Shown here: positions 45,478 through 53,084 of the stretch, piece after piece
Layout of the letters: the number at the start of each line of letters is the position of its first letter
Position numbering within the stretch: the first letter of the stretch is position 1
DNA from: an uncultured Pedobacter sp.
GTDB lineage: Bacteria; Bacteroidota; Bacteroidia; Sphingobacteriales; Sphingobacteriaceae
Direction of reading: 5' to 3'
Assembly (NCBI RefSeq): GCF_913776295.1
Contig: NZ_CAJYOJ010000087.1
Span: 62,001-126,000 of the forward strand
Length of the DNA: 64,000 nucleotides
Position numbers and translations under genes: made by a program
Notes under the pieces: model-generated
Seen by the model: only the letters and a program-made list of their open reading frames with translations
Told to the model about the DNA's origin: nothing
The model's database searches: none

Positions 45478-47265
45478 TTAATCTAATTTCAAAACCGCCA
45501 TAAATGCAGATTGCGGAATTTCTACGTTACCCACCTGGCGCATGCGTTTTTTACCTTTTTTCTGCTTCTCTAACAACTTGCGTTTACGGGAAATATCACC
45601 GCCATAACATTTTGCGGTTACATCCTTACGTAGCGCACTCAATGTTTCGCGGGCAATAACTTTAGCGCCGATCGAAGCCTGGATTTTTATTTCAAATTGC
45701 TGGCGTGGGATCAGTTCTTTTAATTTCTCGCAAATTTTCTTGCCAAAATCGTAAGCGTTACTGCGGTGAATCAACGAAGACAATGCATCAACGGGTTCTT
45801 CATTAATCAGCATATCCAAACGAACTAAATCCGATTTACGGTAGCCAACCTGATGGTAATCGAATGAGGCATAACCTTTAGAAATGGTTTTCAATTTATC
45901 ATAAAAATCAAAAACAATTTCGCCCATTGGCATTTCAAAAACCAATTCAACACGATCAGAGGTCAGGTAGGATTGATTAACAATGATACCACGTTTTTGA
46001 ATACAAAGTGACATTACCGGACCAACAAATTCTGCCTTGGTAATGATATTTGCTTTGATAAAAGGCTCTTCAACAGAATCCAGCTTGCTTGGATCTGGTA
46101 AATCAGATGGATTGTTTACCGTGATTTCGATACCTTTGGTAGTGTGCGCAACATATGATACGTTGGGTACGGTTGTGATCACCGTCATATCGAATTCGCG
46201 TTCTAAACGTTCCTGAATAATTTCCATATGCAACATACCCAGGAAACCGCAACGGAAACCAAAGCCTAAAGCAGCAGAACTTTCAGGTTCGAAAACGATA
46301 GAAGCATCATTTAACTGCAACTTATGCATCGCTTCGCGTAATTCTTCAAAATCCTCTGTATCAACAGGATAAATACCGGCAAATACCATCGGCTTAACCT
46401 CTTCAAAACCTTGAATGGCACCATCTGCAGGCCGGCTAACGGTTGTAATGGTATCTCCAACTTTTACCTCACGTGCTTCTTTGATTCCGGAAATAATATA
46501 GCCTACATCGCCAGTTTTAACTACATTGCGCGGAGCCATATCCAGTTTCAGAATACCCACCTCATCAGCCAGGTATTCTTTGCCCGTATTAATAAATTTT
46601 ACTTTGTCGCCCTTTTTAATTTCGCCGTTTACCACTTTATAATAAGCGATAATCCCCCGGAATGAATTAAATACAGAGTCGAAAATTAATGCCTGTAATG
46701 GTGCCTCGGTATCACCCACCGGCGCCGGAACCCGATCTACAATGGCTTGTAAAATTTCAGGAATTCCCATTCCCGTTTTACCTGAAGCAGGAATAATATC
46801 CTCCCGATCACAGCCAATTAGATCAATAATCTGATCTTTTACCTCTTCTGGCATAGCGCCTGGTAAGTCCATTTTATTTAGGATCGGGATAATCTCAAGA
46901 TCATGCTCCAAAGCCAGGTATAAATTCGAAATGGTTTGTGCCTGTATACCCTGCGAGGCATCTACAATCAGCAAGGCACCCTCGCAGGCGGCAATTGATC
47001 GCGAAACCTCGTACGAGAAATCTACGTGTCCAGGGGTGTCAATTAAGTTAAAAACATACTCCTCACCGCCAACTTTATAGTTCATTTGTATGGCATGACT
47101 TTTTATCGTAATGCCGCGCTCGCGCTCCAAATCCATGTTGTCGAGCAATTGCGCCTGCGCTTCACGCTGCGAAATCGTCGCTGTATATTCTAATAACCTA
47201 TCAGCCAGGGTACTTTTACCATGGTCGATATGTGCAATAATGCAAAAATTACGTATATGCTTCAT
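45478..47265 (-). CDS. lepA: Elongation factor 4
   Basis: The 595-residue GTPase has AHIDHGKST (about 10-18), DTPGHVDF and NKMDLPGA, then the two beta-barrel parts and the LepA C-terminal domain (AKCYGGDISRKRKLLEKQKKGKKRMRQVGNVEIPQSAF near the end). It acts on stalled ribosomes. A -7 box lies 8 bp before the ATG. Confidence 0.97.
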   Translation of the reverse strand: MKHIRNFCIIAHIDHGKSTLADRLLEYTATISQREAQAQLLDNMDLERERGITIKSHAIQMNYKVGGEEYVFNLIDTPGHVDFSYEVSRSIAACEGALLIVDASQGIQAQTISNLYLALEHDLEIIPILNKMDLPGAMPEEVKDQIIDLIGCDREDIIPASGKTGMGIPEILQAIVDRVPAPVGDTEAPLQALIFDSVFNSFRGIIAYYKVVNGEIKKGDKVKFINTGKEYLADEVGILKLDMAPRNVVKTGDVGYIISGIKEAREVKVGDTITTVSRPADGAIQGFEEVKPMVFAGIYPVDTEDFEELREAMHKLQLNDASIVFEPESSAALGFGFRCGFLGMLHMEIIQERLEREFDMTVITTVPNVSYVAHTTKGIEITVNNPSDLPDPSKLDSVEEPFIKANIITKAEFVGPVMSLCIQKRGIIVNQSYLTSDRVELVFEMPMGEIVFDFYDKLKTISKGYASFDYHQVGYRKSDLVRLDMLINEEPVDALSSLIHRSNAYDFGKKICEKLKELIPRQQFEIKIQASIGAKVIARETLSALRKDVTAKCYGGDISRKRKLLEKQKKGKKRMRQVGNVEIPQSAFMAVLKLD

Positions 47266-47272
47266 CTTTGCG

Positions 47273-47280
47273 CAAAGATA
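47273..47280 (-). promoter_or_regulatory. Candidate -7 box for lepA
   Basis: The minus strand reads TATCTTTG, the same octamer as before rpsO, ending 7 bases before the lepA ATG. The mRNA would have almost no leader. Confidence 0.4.
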
Positions 47281-47594
47281 TGTTTTTTAATGGAAATTGT
47301 AAGCTGTTCGCTAAAGTGATATTCCTGAATTTTTATGCAGCTTAAAGTGGGATATTTCAGGTTGATATGAAAAGCAAAGTCAGTTGCATTTCGCATCAGG
47401 TAGCCCTTTCTTTCACTATATCTTTTTGGCCATAATGGTATTCAAACCATCAAATTATTTAGCTAAAAAGCATACTGTTACAGCCAGGTTTATTAAGCCG
47501 ATGCACTGGTGTCTAGGTCAGTATCTCCAGGTTTGAAGCTTAAGCGTAACAATTGATCAATTGTTCGCTCTAATGCCTAACCAAATCCAATATT
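47281..47594. other. Divergent region before the ABC transporter pair
   Basis: About 315 bp without a supportable gene. A 33-codon frame (47435-47536) and a 22-codon frame (47367-47435) are open, but neither has a leader pattern or start context worth calling. An AACAATTGATCAATTGTT palindrome lies at 47549-47566 and could be an operator. Confidence 0.4.
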
Positions 47595-48221
47595 ATGCTC
47601 AACTTAACCCATATCCATAAAAAATACGGCAATTATGAAGTGCTAAATTTCGGTCAATGGAAAATCGGTACAGGAGTATACTGGTTAAAGGGAGGTAACG
47701 GTACTGGTAAATCAACCTTATTCCGCCTTATTTCCGGTCAAACACCTTTTAAAGGCGAAGTTGAACTCAATGGAGTTAATCTTAAAAAAGAACCTATGAA
47801 ATTTCGCAGTATGATCAGCTTTGCCGAGGCCGAACCTCAGTATCCTTTATTCATCCGTGGACAGGAATTGATTGATTTTTACCTTGAAATCCGTAAAGTA
47901 GATATTAGCCAAGCCACCTATTTGGCTGATTATTTTGAAATGTCGGCTTTTTTAAGTCAAAAGGTTGGGGGGTACTCCAGTGGTATGCTTAAAAAGTTAT
48001 CATTAATATGTGCGTTTATTGGTAATCCGGATTTGTATATTTTAGATGAACCTCTCATCACCATCGATGTGGTTTCGGCCGATAAGTTATACAAGCTTAT
48101 TCAGGAAAAGGCAACACATGGAAAGTCCTTCCTATTATCTTCCCATCAGGAAATTAGTGCAGATAAATTGCATTTAAATGGTGTATTTAAAATTATTGAT
48201 AAACAAGTAACTGAACTGTAG
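47595..48221 (+). CDS. ABC transporter ATP-binding protein
   Basis: The 208-residue protein has Walker A GGNGTGKST (about 33-41), a signature GGYSSGMLKKLSL (about 122-134), Walker B LYILDEPL and an SSHQ switch. The signature is slightly unusual (YSSGM). It is adjacent to a membrane gene whose ATG directly follows its stop (TAG ATG), forming a two-gene exporter. The substrate is unknown. Confidence 0.9.
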   Translation: MLNLTHIHKKYGNYEVLNFGQWKIGTGVYWLKGGNGTGKSTLFRLISGQTPFKGEVELNGVNLKKEPMKFRSMISFAEAEPQYPLFIRGQELIDFYLEIRKVDISQATYLADYFEMSAFLSQKVGGYSSGMLKKLSLICAFIGNPDLYILDEPLITIDVVSADKLYKLIQEKATHGKSFLLSSHQEISADKLHLNGVFKIIDKQVTEL

Positions 48222-49319
48222 ATGTTAAGGCTCTTTATCAATACATTAGTCAGATCTTTTTTTCAGCAGCATGCTGGTTTGTTTTTGGTGGGTATGTATG
48301 TTTTGTATGGTGTGGTAGAGCCTTCGCAGTTAATTGGTTACCAAAAAGCATTGTTGCTAATTGGTGTAACTTCTCCCATGGGTATGGTAATTGTTTTTGG
48401 CGCCTGGGTTTTATATAGCCTTAAGGTATTGTTTTTCGTGAGGCAAAAATTTGCAGAATCACAATATGGTTTTTTAAGGCAAACCGCTGCGCTAAATATG
48501 GGTACTCAATTTATGCTTTGGCTTAAATTGTTCTTGATCATCCTTTTGCCTATAGGTATTTATGTTATTTTATTAATTGCCTTAAGTTTTAGCTATCATC
48601 TTTGGTGGAGCATTGTAAGTATTGTATTGATGTTTACAACACTTTGTTTCGCTTTATCATGGTTTACCCTGAGGTTAATAACTTTTGGGTTTTTAAAGCA
48701 GGAACGCAACTCGTTAAATTTCGGTATAAGGGCGAAAAGACCATTTTTCAGTTGGCCTGTCTTTCACGTGTTAAACGGGCATCCTTTAATGCTGTTGGTT
48801 TGCAAATGTTTATCGTTTATTTTTTTCAGGGGGATAATATGGATGTTCGCAGATGTTGAAAATGATGGTAGGGTGGTGCTGATTGGCTTATTGGCGTCAG
48901 TTTTATGTCATGCAGTTTTGATTTACAGCCTACTTACATTTGAAATATCCTATTTGAATTTCGTAAAAAGCATGCCTGTGTCCGTATTAAAGCGTATTGC
49001 TAATTGGATGTTAATATTTGCCGTCATTTTAATACCCGAATGGCTATCTGCAGGTGTTTTTTTACCAGGCAAAGCTGTTACGTTTTTCAGCGCATTATTA
49101 TTTAGCCTGGCAAGCTTTCTGTTAATGATAACAATTTTATATTTCGTAAGATTAAATATGGATCGTTACCTCAAATGCTTACTCTTTTTCTTTTTTGTAG
49201 CCATTTGGGCAATACTTTCACATCATACTCTTCCATTCTGTTTATTTTTATTGGTTGGCTGCAGTTCTTGTTACCTGAAATTTTTTAATAAAACCGATTT
49301 AAAAGCACTTAAAGATTAG
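48222..49319 (+). CDS. Membrane protein, ABC partner
   Basis: The 365-residue protein has about ten predicted membrane helices and no other motif that I recognise. The gene abuts the ATPase gene without a gap. The layout fits the permease half of an export-type transporter in Bacteroidota, of the sort seen beside peptide or lipid exporters. The family is not identified. Confidence 0.65.
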   Translation: MLRLFINTLVRSFFQQHAGLFLVGMYVLYGVVEPSQLIGYQKALLLIGVTSPMGMVIVFGAWVLYSLKVLFFVRQKFAESQYGFLRQTAALNMGTQFMLWLKLFLIILLPIGIYVILLIALSFSYHLWWSIVSIVLMFTTLCFALSWFTLRLITFGFLKQERNSLNFGIRAKRPFFSWPVFHVLNGHPLMLLVCKCLSFIFFRGIIWMFADVENDGRVVLIGLLASVLCHAVLIYSLLTFEISYLNFVKSMPVSVLKRIANWMLIFAVILIPEWLSAGVFLPGKAVTFFSALLFSLASFLLMITILYFVRLNMDRYLKCLLFFFFVAIWAILSHHTLPFCLFLLVGCSSCYLKFFNKTDLKALKD

Positions 49320-49484
49320 CTGGCGAATAGAAGCTTTTTTTGAGAAAAATAAACTTATAGGGTGCATACGGCTTAAAAGTGGTGTCATTTCGGATGAAGC
49401 CGAGAAATTGGTATAGATAGTTTTCCCTGTTTCGCCAATAGAGAAACTGCCCGGCTCCATTCGATAGGACGATTTTTTATAATC

Positions 49485-50909
49485 TTACACCACCGTTTTC
49501 TTCCACTTACCTTTTTTAAACAGAATAAATGCCGCTATTGCAATCCCTGCTTCTGCCGTCGGAATCGCAATAAAAACGCCCGTTGGACCCATTTCTAAAT
49601 ATCTGGCTAAAAAGTACGCCAATGGAATTTGGAAGAGCCAGAAGGCAAATACATTAATTTTAGTCGGTGTCCAGGTATCGCCGGCACCATTAAAAGCGCT
49701 ATTAAATACCATAGCGGCACCATAAATTACAAAACCAATGCTTAAAATTTTTAAAGCTTTGCCAGCAACTGCAATGACATTTTCATCGGTTGTAAAAAAT
49801 GCCGCGAACAAATGTCCACAGGTTAAAAACAATACACTTACTATGGCCATGAAAATGATGATGTATCTCAAGGTCTGAAATACCGATTTTTCTGCGCGGT
49901 CTATATGCCCCGCACCCAAATTCTGGCCAACTAGCGTAGCTGCTGCGTTGCTTAAGCCCCATGCCGGTAGCATGAAAAACATCATCAGGCGCAATGCAGT
50001 TTGATAACCTGCCGAGCCGGTATCGCCACCTGTGGTAGCCACCAGTTCGGCCAGAAATACCCAGCTGCAGCTGGCAATAACAAATTGGAAAATAGCTGGC
50101 GCAGCAATTTTTATAATGGCTTTAATCTGATCCCAATCGGGGATGAAGTGCCTGATCCGGATTTTTAAGGCGTTTTTACCACTAAATAAATTATATCCCT
50201 GATAGATCACGCCCAACCCACGACCAATGGTAGTGGCAATGGCAGCACCCGTTAAACCTAATGCAGGTATTGGGCCTAAACCGTTGATCAAAATAGGGCA
50301 AAGGATGATGTTGGCAATGTTGGCGATCCACAAACTACGCATAGCTATTGCCGCATTACCTGCGCCACGAAAGATCCCGTTAATTAAGAAGAGCAGGACA
50401 ATAATGATACTTCCGCCCATCATAATGCGGACGAATGCAACACCTTGCTCAGCTGTTTCTCTTGAAGCACCCATGAGCAACAGAATGTCTTTGGCGTAAA
50501 TTAAACCAAGGATACTAATAACAATGTTAACGAAAACAGCTATTAAAATGGTCTGAATGCCAGCTTTTGCTGCTGCTTCCGGATTTTTCTCTCCAATTCG
50601 GCGTGCAACCACAGCAGTTGCAGCCATACTTAAACCTATGGCTAATGAATATATAATGGTTAAAACCGATTCTGTTAATCCTACGGTTTGGATCGCATGA
50701 CTACTATTTTCCAGGTGGCCAACAAAATAGAGATCAACTAAAGCAAAAACCGATTCCATAGCCATTTCCAGCATCATCGGAATGGCCAATAAAATAATAG
50801 CACGTTTAATGCTGATTGAAGTAAGGTCAACCTCATGACCTTTTAAAGACTGAACGAGGATATCAAAAAATGTCGATAGCTTGCCCTGTGCCTTTGTAGA
50901 CTGTGACAT
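49485..50909 (-). CDS. MATE-family efflux pump
   Basis: The 474-residue protein has twelve membrane helices in two repeated halves; AIPMMLEMAMESVFALVDLYFVGHL and GLSNAAATLVGQNLGAG mark the MATE family. It expels drugs or metabolites in exchange for sodium or protons. It stands alone, and the start at 50909 gives about 30 cytosolic residues. Confidence 0.93.
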   Translation of the reverse strand: MSQSTKAQGKLSTFFDILVQSLKGHEVDLTSISIKRAIILLAIPMMLEMAMESVFALVDLYFVGHLENSSHAIQTVGLTESVLTIIYSLAIGLSMAATAVVARRIGEKNPEAAAKAGIQTILIAVFVNIVISILGLIYAKDILLLMGASRETAEQGVAFVRIMMGGSIIIVLLFLINGIFRGAGNAAIAMRSLWIANIANIILCPILINGLGPIPALGLTGAAIATTIGRGLGVIYQGYNLFSGKNALKIRIRHFIPDWDQIKAIIKIAAPAIFQFVIASCSWVFLAELVATTGGDTGSAGYQTALRLMMFFMLPAWGLSNAAATLVGQNLGAGHIDRAEKSVFQTLRYIIIFMAIVSVLFLTCGHLFAAFFTTDENVIAVAGKALKILSIGFVIYGAAMVFNSAFNGAGDTWTPTKINVFAFWLFQIPLAYFLARYLEMGPTGVFIAIPTAEAGIAIAAFILFKKGKWKKTVV

Positions 50910-51363
50910 ATAATTATAATAAAGAGTAGTGTATAAACCAATGATACGCCCTTAAGCGTAGATACCTAAATTAAAATGGGAGGGAATCCTCGGTTATTTA
51001 GAACCTCAAACGGATTGCAGATACTATCATGGCTCTGGTCTTTTTGATAGATCAAAGATACAGAAAAAATCTAAACGTCAAATTTTATGACAGATTTTTA
51101 GTGCTTATTGTTTTTTGCCACAGAAACACAGAACGCACGGAATTAAATTGTTGAGTTTAAAAAGGTGTAATTCGATTCCGGTAATGAGGGCAAGAACGAT
51201 GCGAAGTATAGGCTGGTAGCGAGCCGTCGACTGAAGCGCAGCAAAATGCCCGCCTGTTAGGGCAGGCCCGCCTGTACTGGCGGTGAGAAATCTTTGAACG
51301 TTGAATTAAACAGTTTTGGGGATTTCTCGACTTCGTTCGAAATGACGGTTCAATCAGGTACTA
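50910..51363. other. Gene-free stretch with repeat phrases
   Basis: About 450 bp. 51245-51290 has CCCGCCTG twice and a GGGCAGGCCCGCCTGTACTG stretch. 51321-51350 carries a TTTCTCGACTTCGTTCGAAA palindrome of the kind scattered in the window. No gene is seen. Confidence 0.5.
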
Positions 51364-51783
51364 CTAAATACTATATGCTACAATCATTTCCTCGCTAACT
51401 TTTATTCCACGACCAGTTTTTAAATCGATCAATACATAGTCGAAAATCCCATCAGAAGCTATCTTACCTGTTTTTTTATTAATGATTTCGAACTGAACAG
51501 AACAGCCTTTGTCGTTCATGGCTAAAATACCTGTCCGGATCAACATCAAATCATTCATCAATAACGGGCGTTTGAAATGGATATCCACATGGCTTACCAC
51601 CCAGCCTAAACCTTGTTGGGTAAAATGTTCCCAGGGCATACCATAAAATTTTTCCATTTGTTCATAACGGGCAGCCAATACATAATCAAGGTATTTACTA
51701 TTATGCACATGGTTAAACATATCGATATCATCCGGACGGACGCGTAATTCGCTTTCAAAGATGCTGTATTGATTTTTTTCCAA
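51364..51783 (-). CDS. Acyl-CoA thioesterase (hotdog fold)
   Basis: About 139 residues in the 4-hydroxybenzoyl-CoA thioesterase family: RVRPDDIDMFNHVHNSKYLDYVLAARYEQM carries the Asp and the HVHN region of the active site. I place the start at TTG 51783 rather than ATG 51843, because a -7 box lies at 51800-51807 between the two and the shorter length suits the family. It hydrolyses a short acyl-CoA, which one is not known. Confidence 0.8.
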   Translation of the reverse strand: MEKNQYSIFESELRVRPDDIDMFNHVHNSKYLDYVLAARYEQMEKFYGMPWEHFTQQGLGWVVSHVDIHFKRPLLMNDLMLIRTGILAMNDKGCSVQFEIINKKTGKIASDGIFDYVLIDLKTGRGIKVSEEMIVAYSI

Positions 51784-51799
51784 GGGTAAATGTTTCGTG

Positions 51800-51807
51800 C
51801 AAAAGTA
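51800..51807 (-). promoter_or_regulatory. Candidate -7 box for the thioesterase
   Basis: The minus strand reads TACTTTTG, 17 bp before the TTG start at 51783. It is downstream of the earlier ATG, so it decides the start. Confidence 0.45.
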
Positions 51808-51863
51808 AGCTTTTGATATCTGTATATAAAGATATATCGACATAAAGATATCTCGTCTTTTTT

Positions 51864-51871
51864 TATTTTTG
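51864..51871 (+). promoter_or_regulatory. Candidate -7 box for the 67-residue ORF
   Basis: TATTTTTG, a full TAnnTTTG match, ends 7 bases before the ATG at 51879. The transcript would start at about the start codon. Confidence 0.4.
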
Positions 51872-51878
51872 ATATGAA

Positions 51879-52082
51879 ATGGGAAAACTCAAATTATATG
51901 ATCTCAATACTCCACGCGAAACAATTGTTAAGGAACGTGATGCTATTTATTTGAGCCATACCCCTGAACAGTGTTTTTTTAGGGTTCTGCAACTCAACCA
52001 TATTTCTGTTGTGATGAATGGTGGCCAACCATTAAAATCTCCCCAAGGCAAAGGGCTTGTCATTCGTAAACCAGCCATATAA
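51879..52082 (+). CDS. Short protein, partner of a nucleotidyltransferase
   Basis: The 67-residue protein has no signal peptide or membrane helix. It carries TPEQCFFRVLQLNHISVVMNG near residues 28-48, a helical stretch that recalls the TERFHTMARLMKLNMILK part of the short ORF at 55345. It is followed after 9 bp by a truncated nucleotidyltransferase. I infer an antitoxin-like or accessory role; I do not recognise a named family. Confidence 0.55.
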   Translation: MGKLKLYDLNTPRETIVKERDAIYLSHTPEQCFFRVLQLNHISVVMNGGQPLKSPQGKGLVIRKPAI

Positions 52083-52091
52083 TTTTGTTAT

Positions 52092-52283
52092 ATGTCTTTT
52101 CATAAAGAAAATCCGGAGATGCTTTTGTTACTGGAAACATTTGAGCTCTTTAACGTCAATTATCTTATTGTAGGCGGTTTTGCTTTTAACCGATATGGTT
52201 ATAACTTTACCACCGGAGATTTGGATATTTATTTAAAAGAGAATAAACAGAATAGACAATACCTCAGGGTTCCAATCTACTGA
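52092..52283 (+). pseudogene. Truncated nucleotidyltransferase
   Basis: Sixty-three codons with YLIVGGFAFNRYGYNFTTGDLDIYLKENKQNRQYLR, the N-terminal active-site part of the same nucleotidyltransferase family found whole at 55528 (GG, then D-x-D with TTGDLDI). The frame then runs into VPIY and a stop, missing over 90 residues. A different frame directly after it (52266-52361) encodes STDPKLKYEYIHPEVLKYRSK before a stop, a piece of another unknown protein, so the gene was cut by a deletion or fusion. Confidence 0.75.
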
Positions 52284-52421
52284 TCCGAAATTAAAATATG
52301 AGTACATCCATCCAGAAGTTTTAAAATATCGCAGTAAGGGCGGGAGTGGGGCAACTGATTAAACAGAAACTTGTATCTGCAAAACATCTGGGATAAACTT
52401 TTTTGATCGTTTAATAAACTC

Positions 52422-52452
52422 TTGCTAATAAATAAAATTAGCCTTATCTTTG
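52422..52452 (+). promoter_or_regulatory. Promoter of rpsO
   Basis: A -7 box TATCTTTG (52445-52452) and a TTGC -33 box (52422-52425) are 19 bp apart, the expected Bacteroidota spacing. The leader would be about 40 nt. Confidence 0.6.
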
Positions 52453-52496
52453 CGCCACAATTAATTAATTTTTATTGCTTTAATATTATTCAAGAA

Positions 52497-52781
52497 ATGT
52501 ATTTAAGTCCAGAAAAGAAAGCCGAAATCTTTAAACAACACGGCGATGTAGAAACCAACACGGGTTCTGCAGAAGGTCAGGTAGCGCTATTTACATACCG
52601 TATTGCGCACTTAACAGAACACTTAAAGAAAAATCGTAAAGATTTCTCTACCCAGTTGTCACTTCAAAAATTGGTAGGTAAACGCCGCGGTATTTTGGCT
52701 TACCTATACAAAAAAGATATTGAGCGCTATCGTGCTATCATCAAAGCTTTATCGCTTCGTGATATCATTAAACAAAAATAA
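52497..52781 (+). CDS. rpsO: 30S ribosomal protein S15
   Basis: The 94-residue protein starts at ATG 52497 (MYLSPEKKAEIF) and matches S15 throughout: DTGSAEGQ-like NTGSAEGQVALFTYRI, HLKKNRKDFSTQLSLQKLVGKRRGILAYLYKKD. It binds 16S rRNA early in assembly. Its own promoter and a terminator frame it. It precedes pnp at 300 bp, as in many bacteria. Confidence 0.97.
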   Translation: MYLSPEKKAEIFKQHGDVETNTGSAEGQVALFTYRIAHLTEHLKKNRKDFSTQLSLQKLVGKRRGILAYLYKKDIERYRAIIKALSLRDIIKQK

Positions 52782-52798
52782 GCGAATTTTATCAGCGA

Positions 52799-52827
52799 AA
52801 GCCATTCTTTAAGGAATGGCTTTTTTT
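52799..52827 (+). terminator. Terminator after rpsO
   Basis: AGCCATTC pairs with GAATGGCT over a short TTTAAG loop and is followed by a run of seven T. Confidence 0.85.
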
Positions 52828-52847
52828 CGTTCTTACGTTATTTGAAA

Positions 52848-53024
52848 ATGATCATAAACAGATTACTTAAAATTATTGCAATAATTTTATTTTTACCAGC
52901 GATTTTATTTCTTGTATTATATCTGTCTATTCCATTTACAGGTATTCACATTAACGATGGGGCAGCTACATTTTTTGGACTTTGCGCAATCGCCGGGGCT
53001 ATTTTACTAAGAAATAATAAATAA
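52848..53024 (+). CDS. Small two-helix membrane protein
   Basis: The 58-residue protein starts at ATG 52848 (a TTG lies two codons earlier). It has a helix at about residues 6-26 and a second at about 40-54, with a polar GIHINDGA loop and an RNNK tail. No family is recognised. It lies between the rpsO terminator and pnp and may be cotranscribed with pnp. Confidence 0.5.
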   Translation: MIINRLLKIIAIILFLPAILFLVLYLSIPFTGIHINDGAATFFGLCAIAGAILLRNNK

Positions 53025-53042
53025 ATTCGAATATATAAACCC

Positions 53043-53070
53043 GATCTGTTCGAAAGAGGAAAAACAGATC
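53043..53070 (+). promoter_or_regulatory. Hairpin in the pnp leader
   Basis: GATCTGTT (53043-53050) pairs with AACAGATC (53063-53070) over a 12-base loop, 14 bp before the pnp ATG. No T run follows, so this is not a terminator. Confidence 0.45.
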
Positions 53071-53084
53071 ACAATAATTTTTAA

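Noticed and set aside
47435..47536. 33-codon frame before the ABC pair as a possible exported peptide
   Set aside because: It lacks a double-Gly leader or Cys/Ser-Thr core pattern of known peptide classes.
51784..51843. N-terminal extension of the thioesterase to the ATG at 51843
   Set aside because: A -7 box lies inside it, the residues are unlike the family, and the TTG start gives the usual length.
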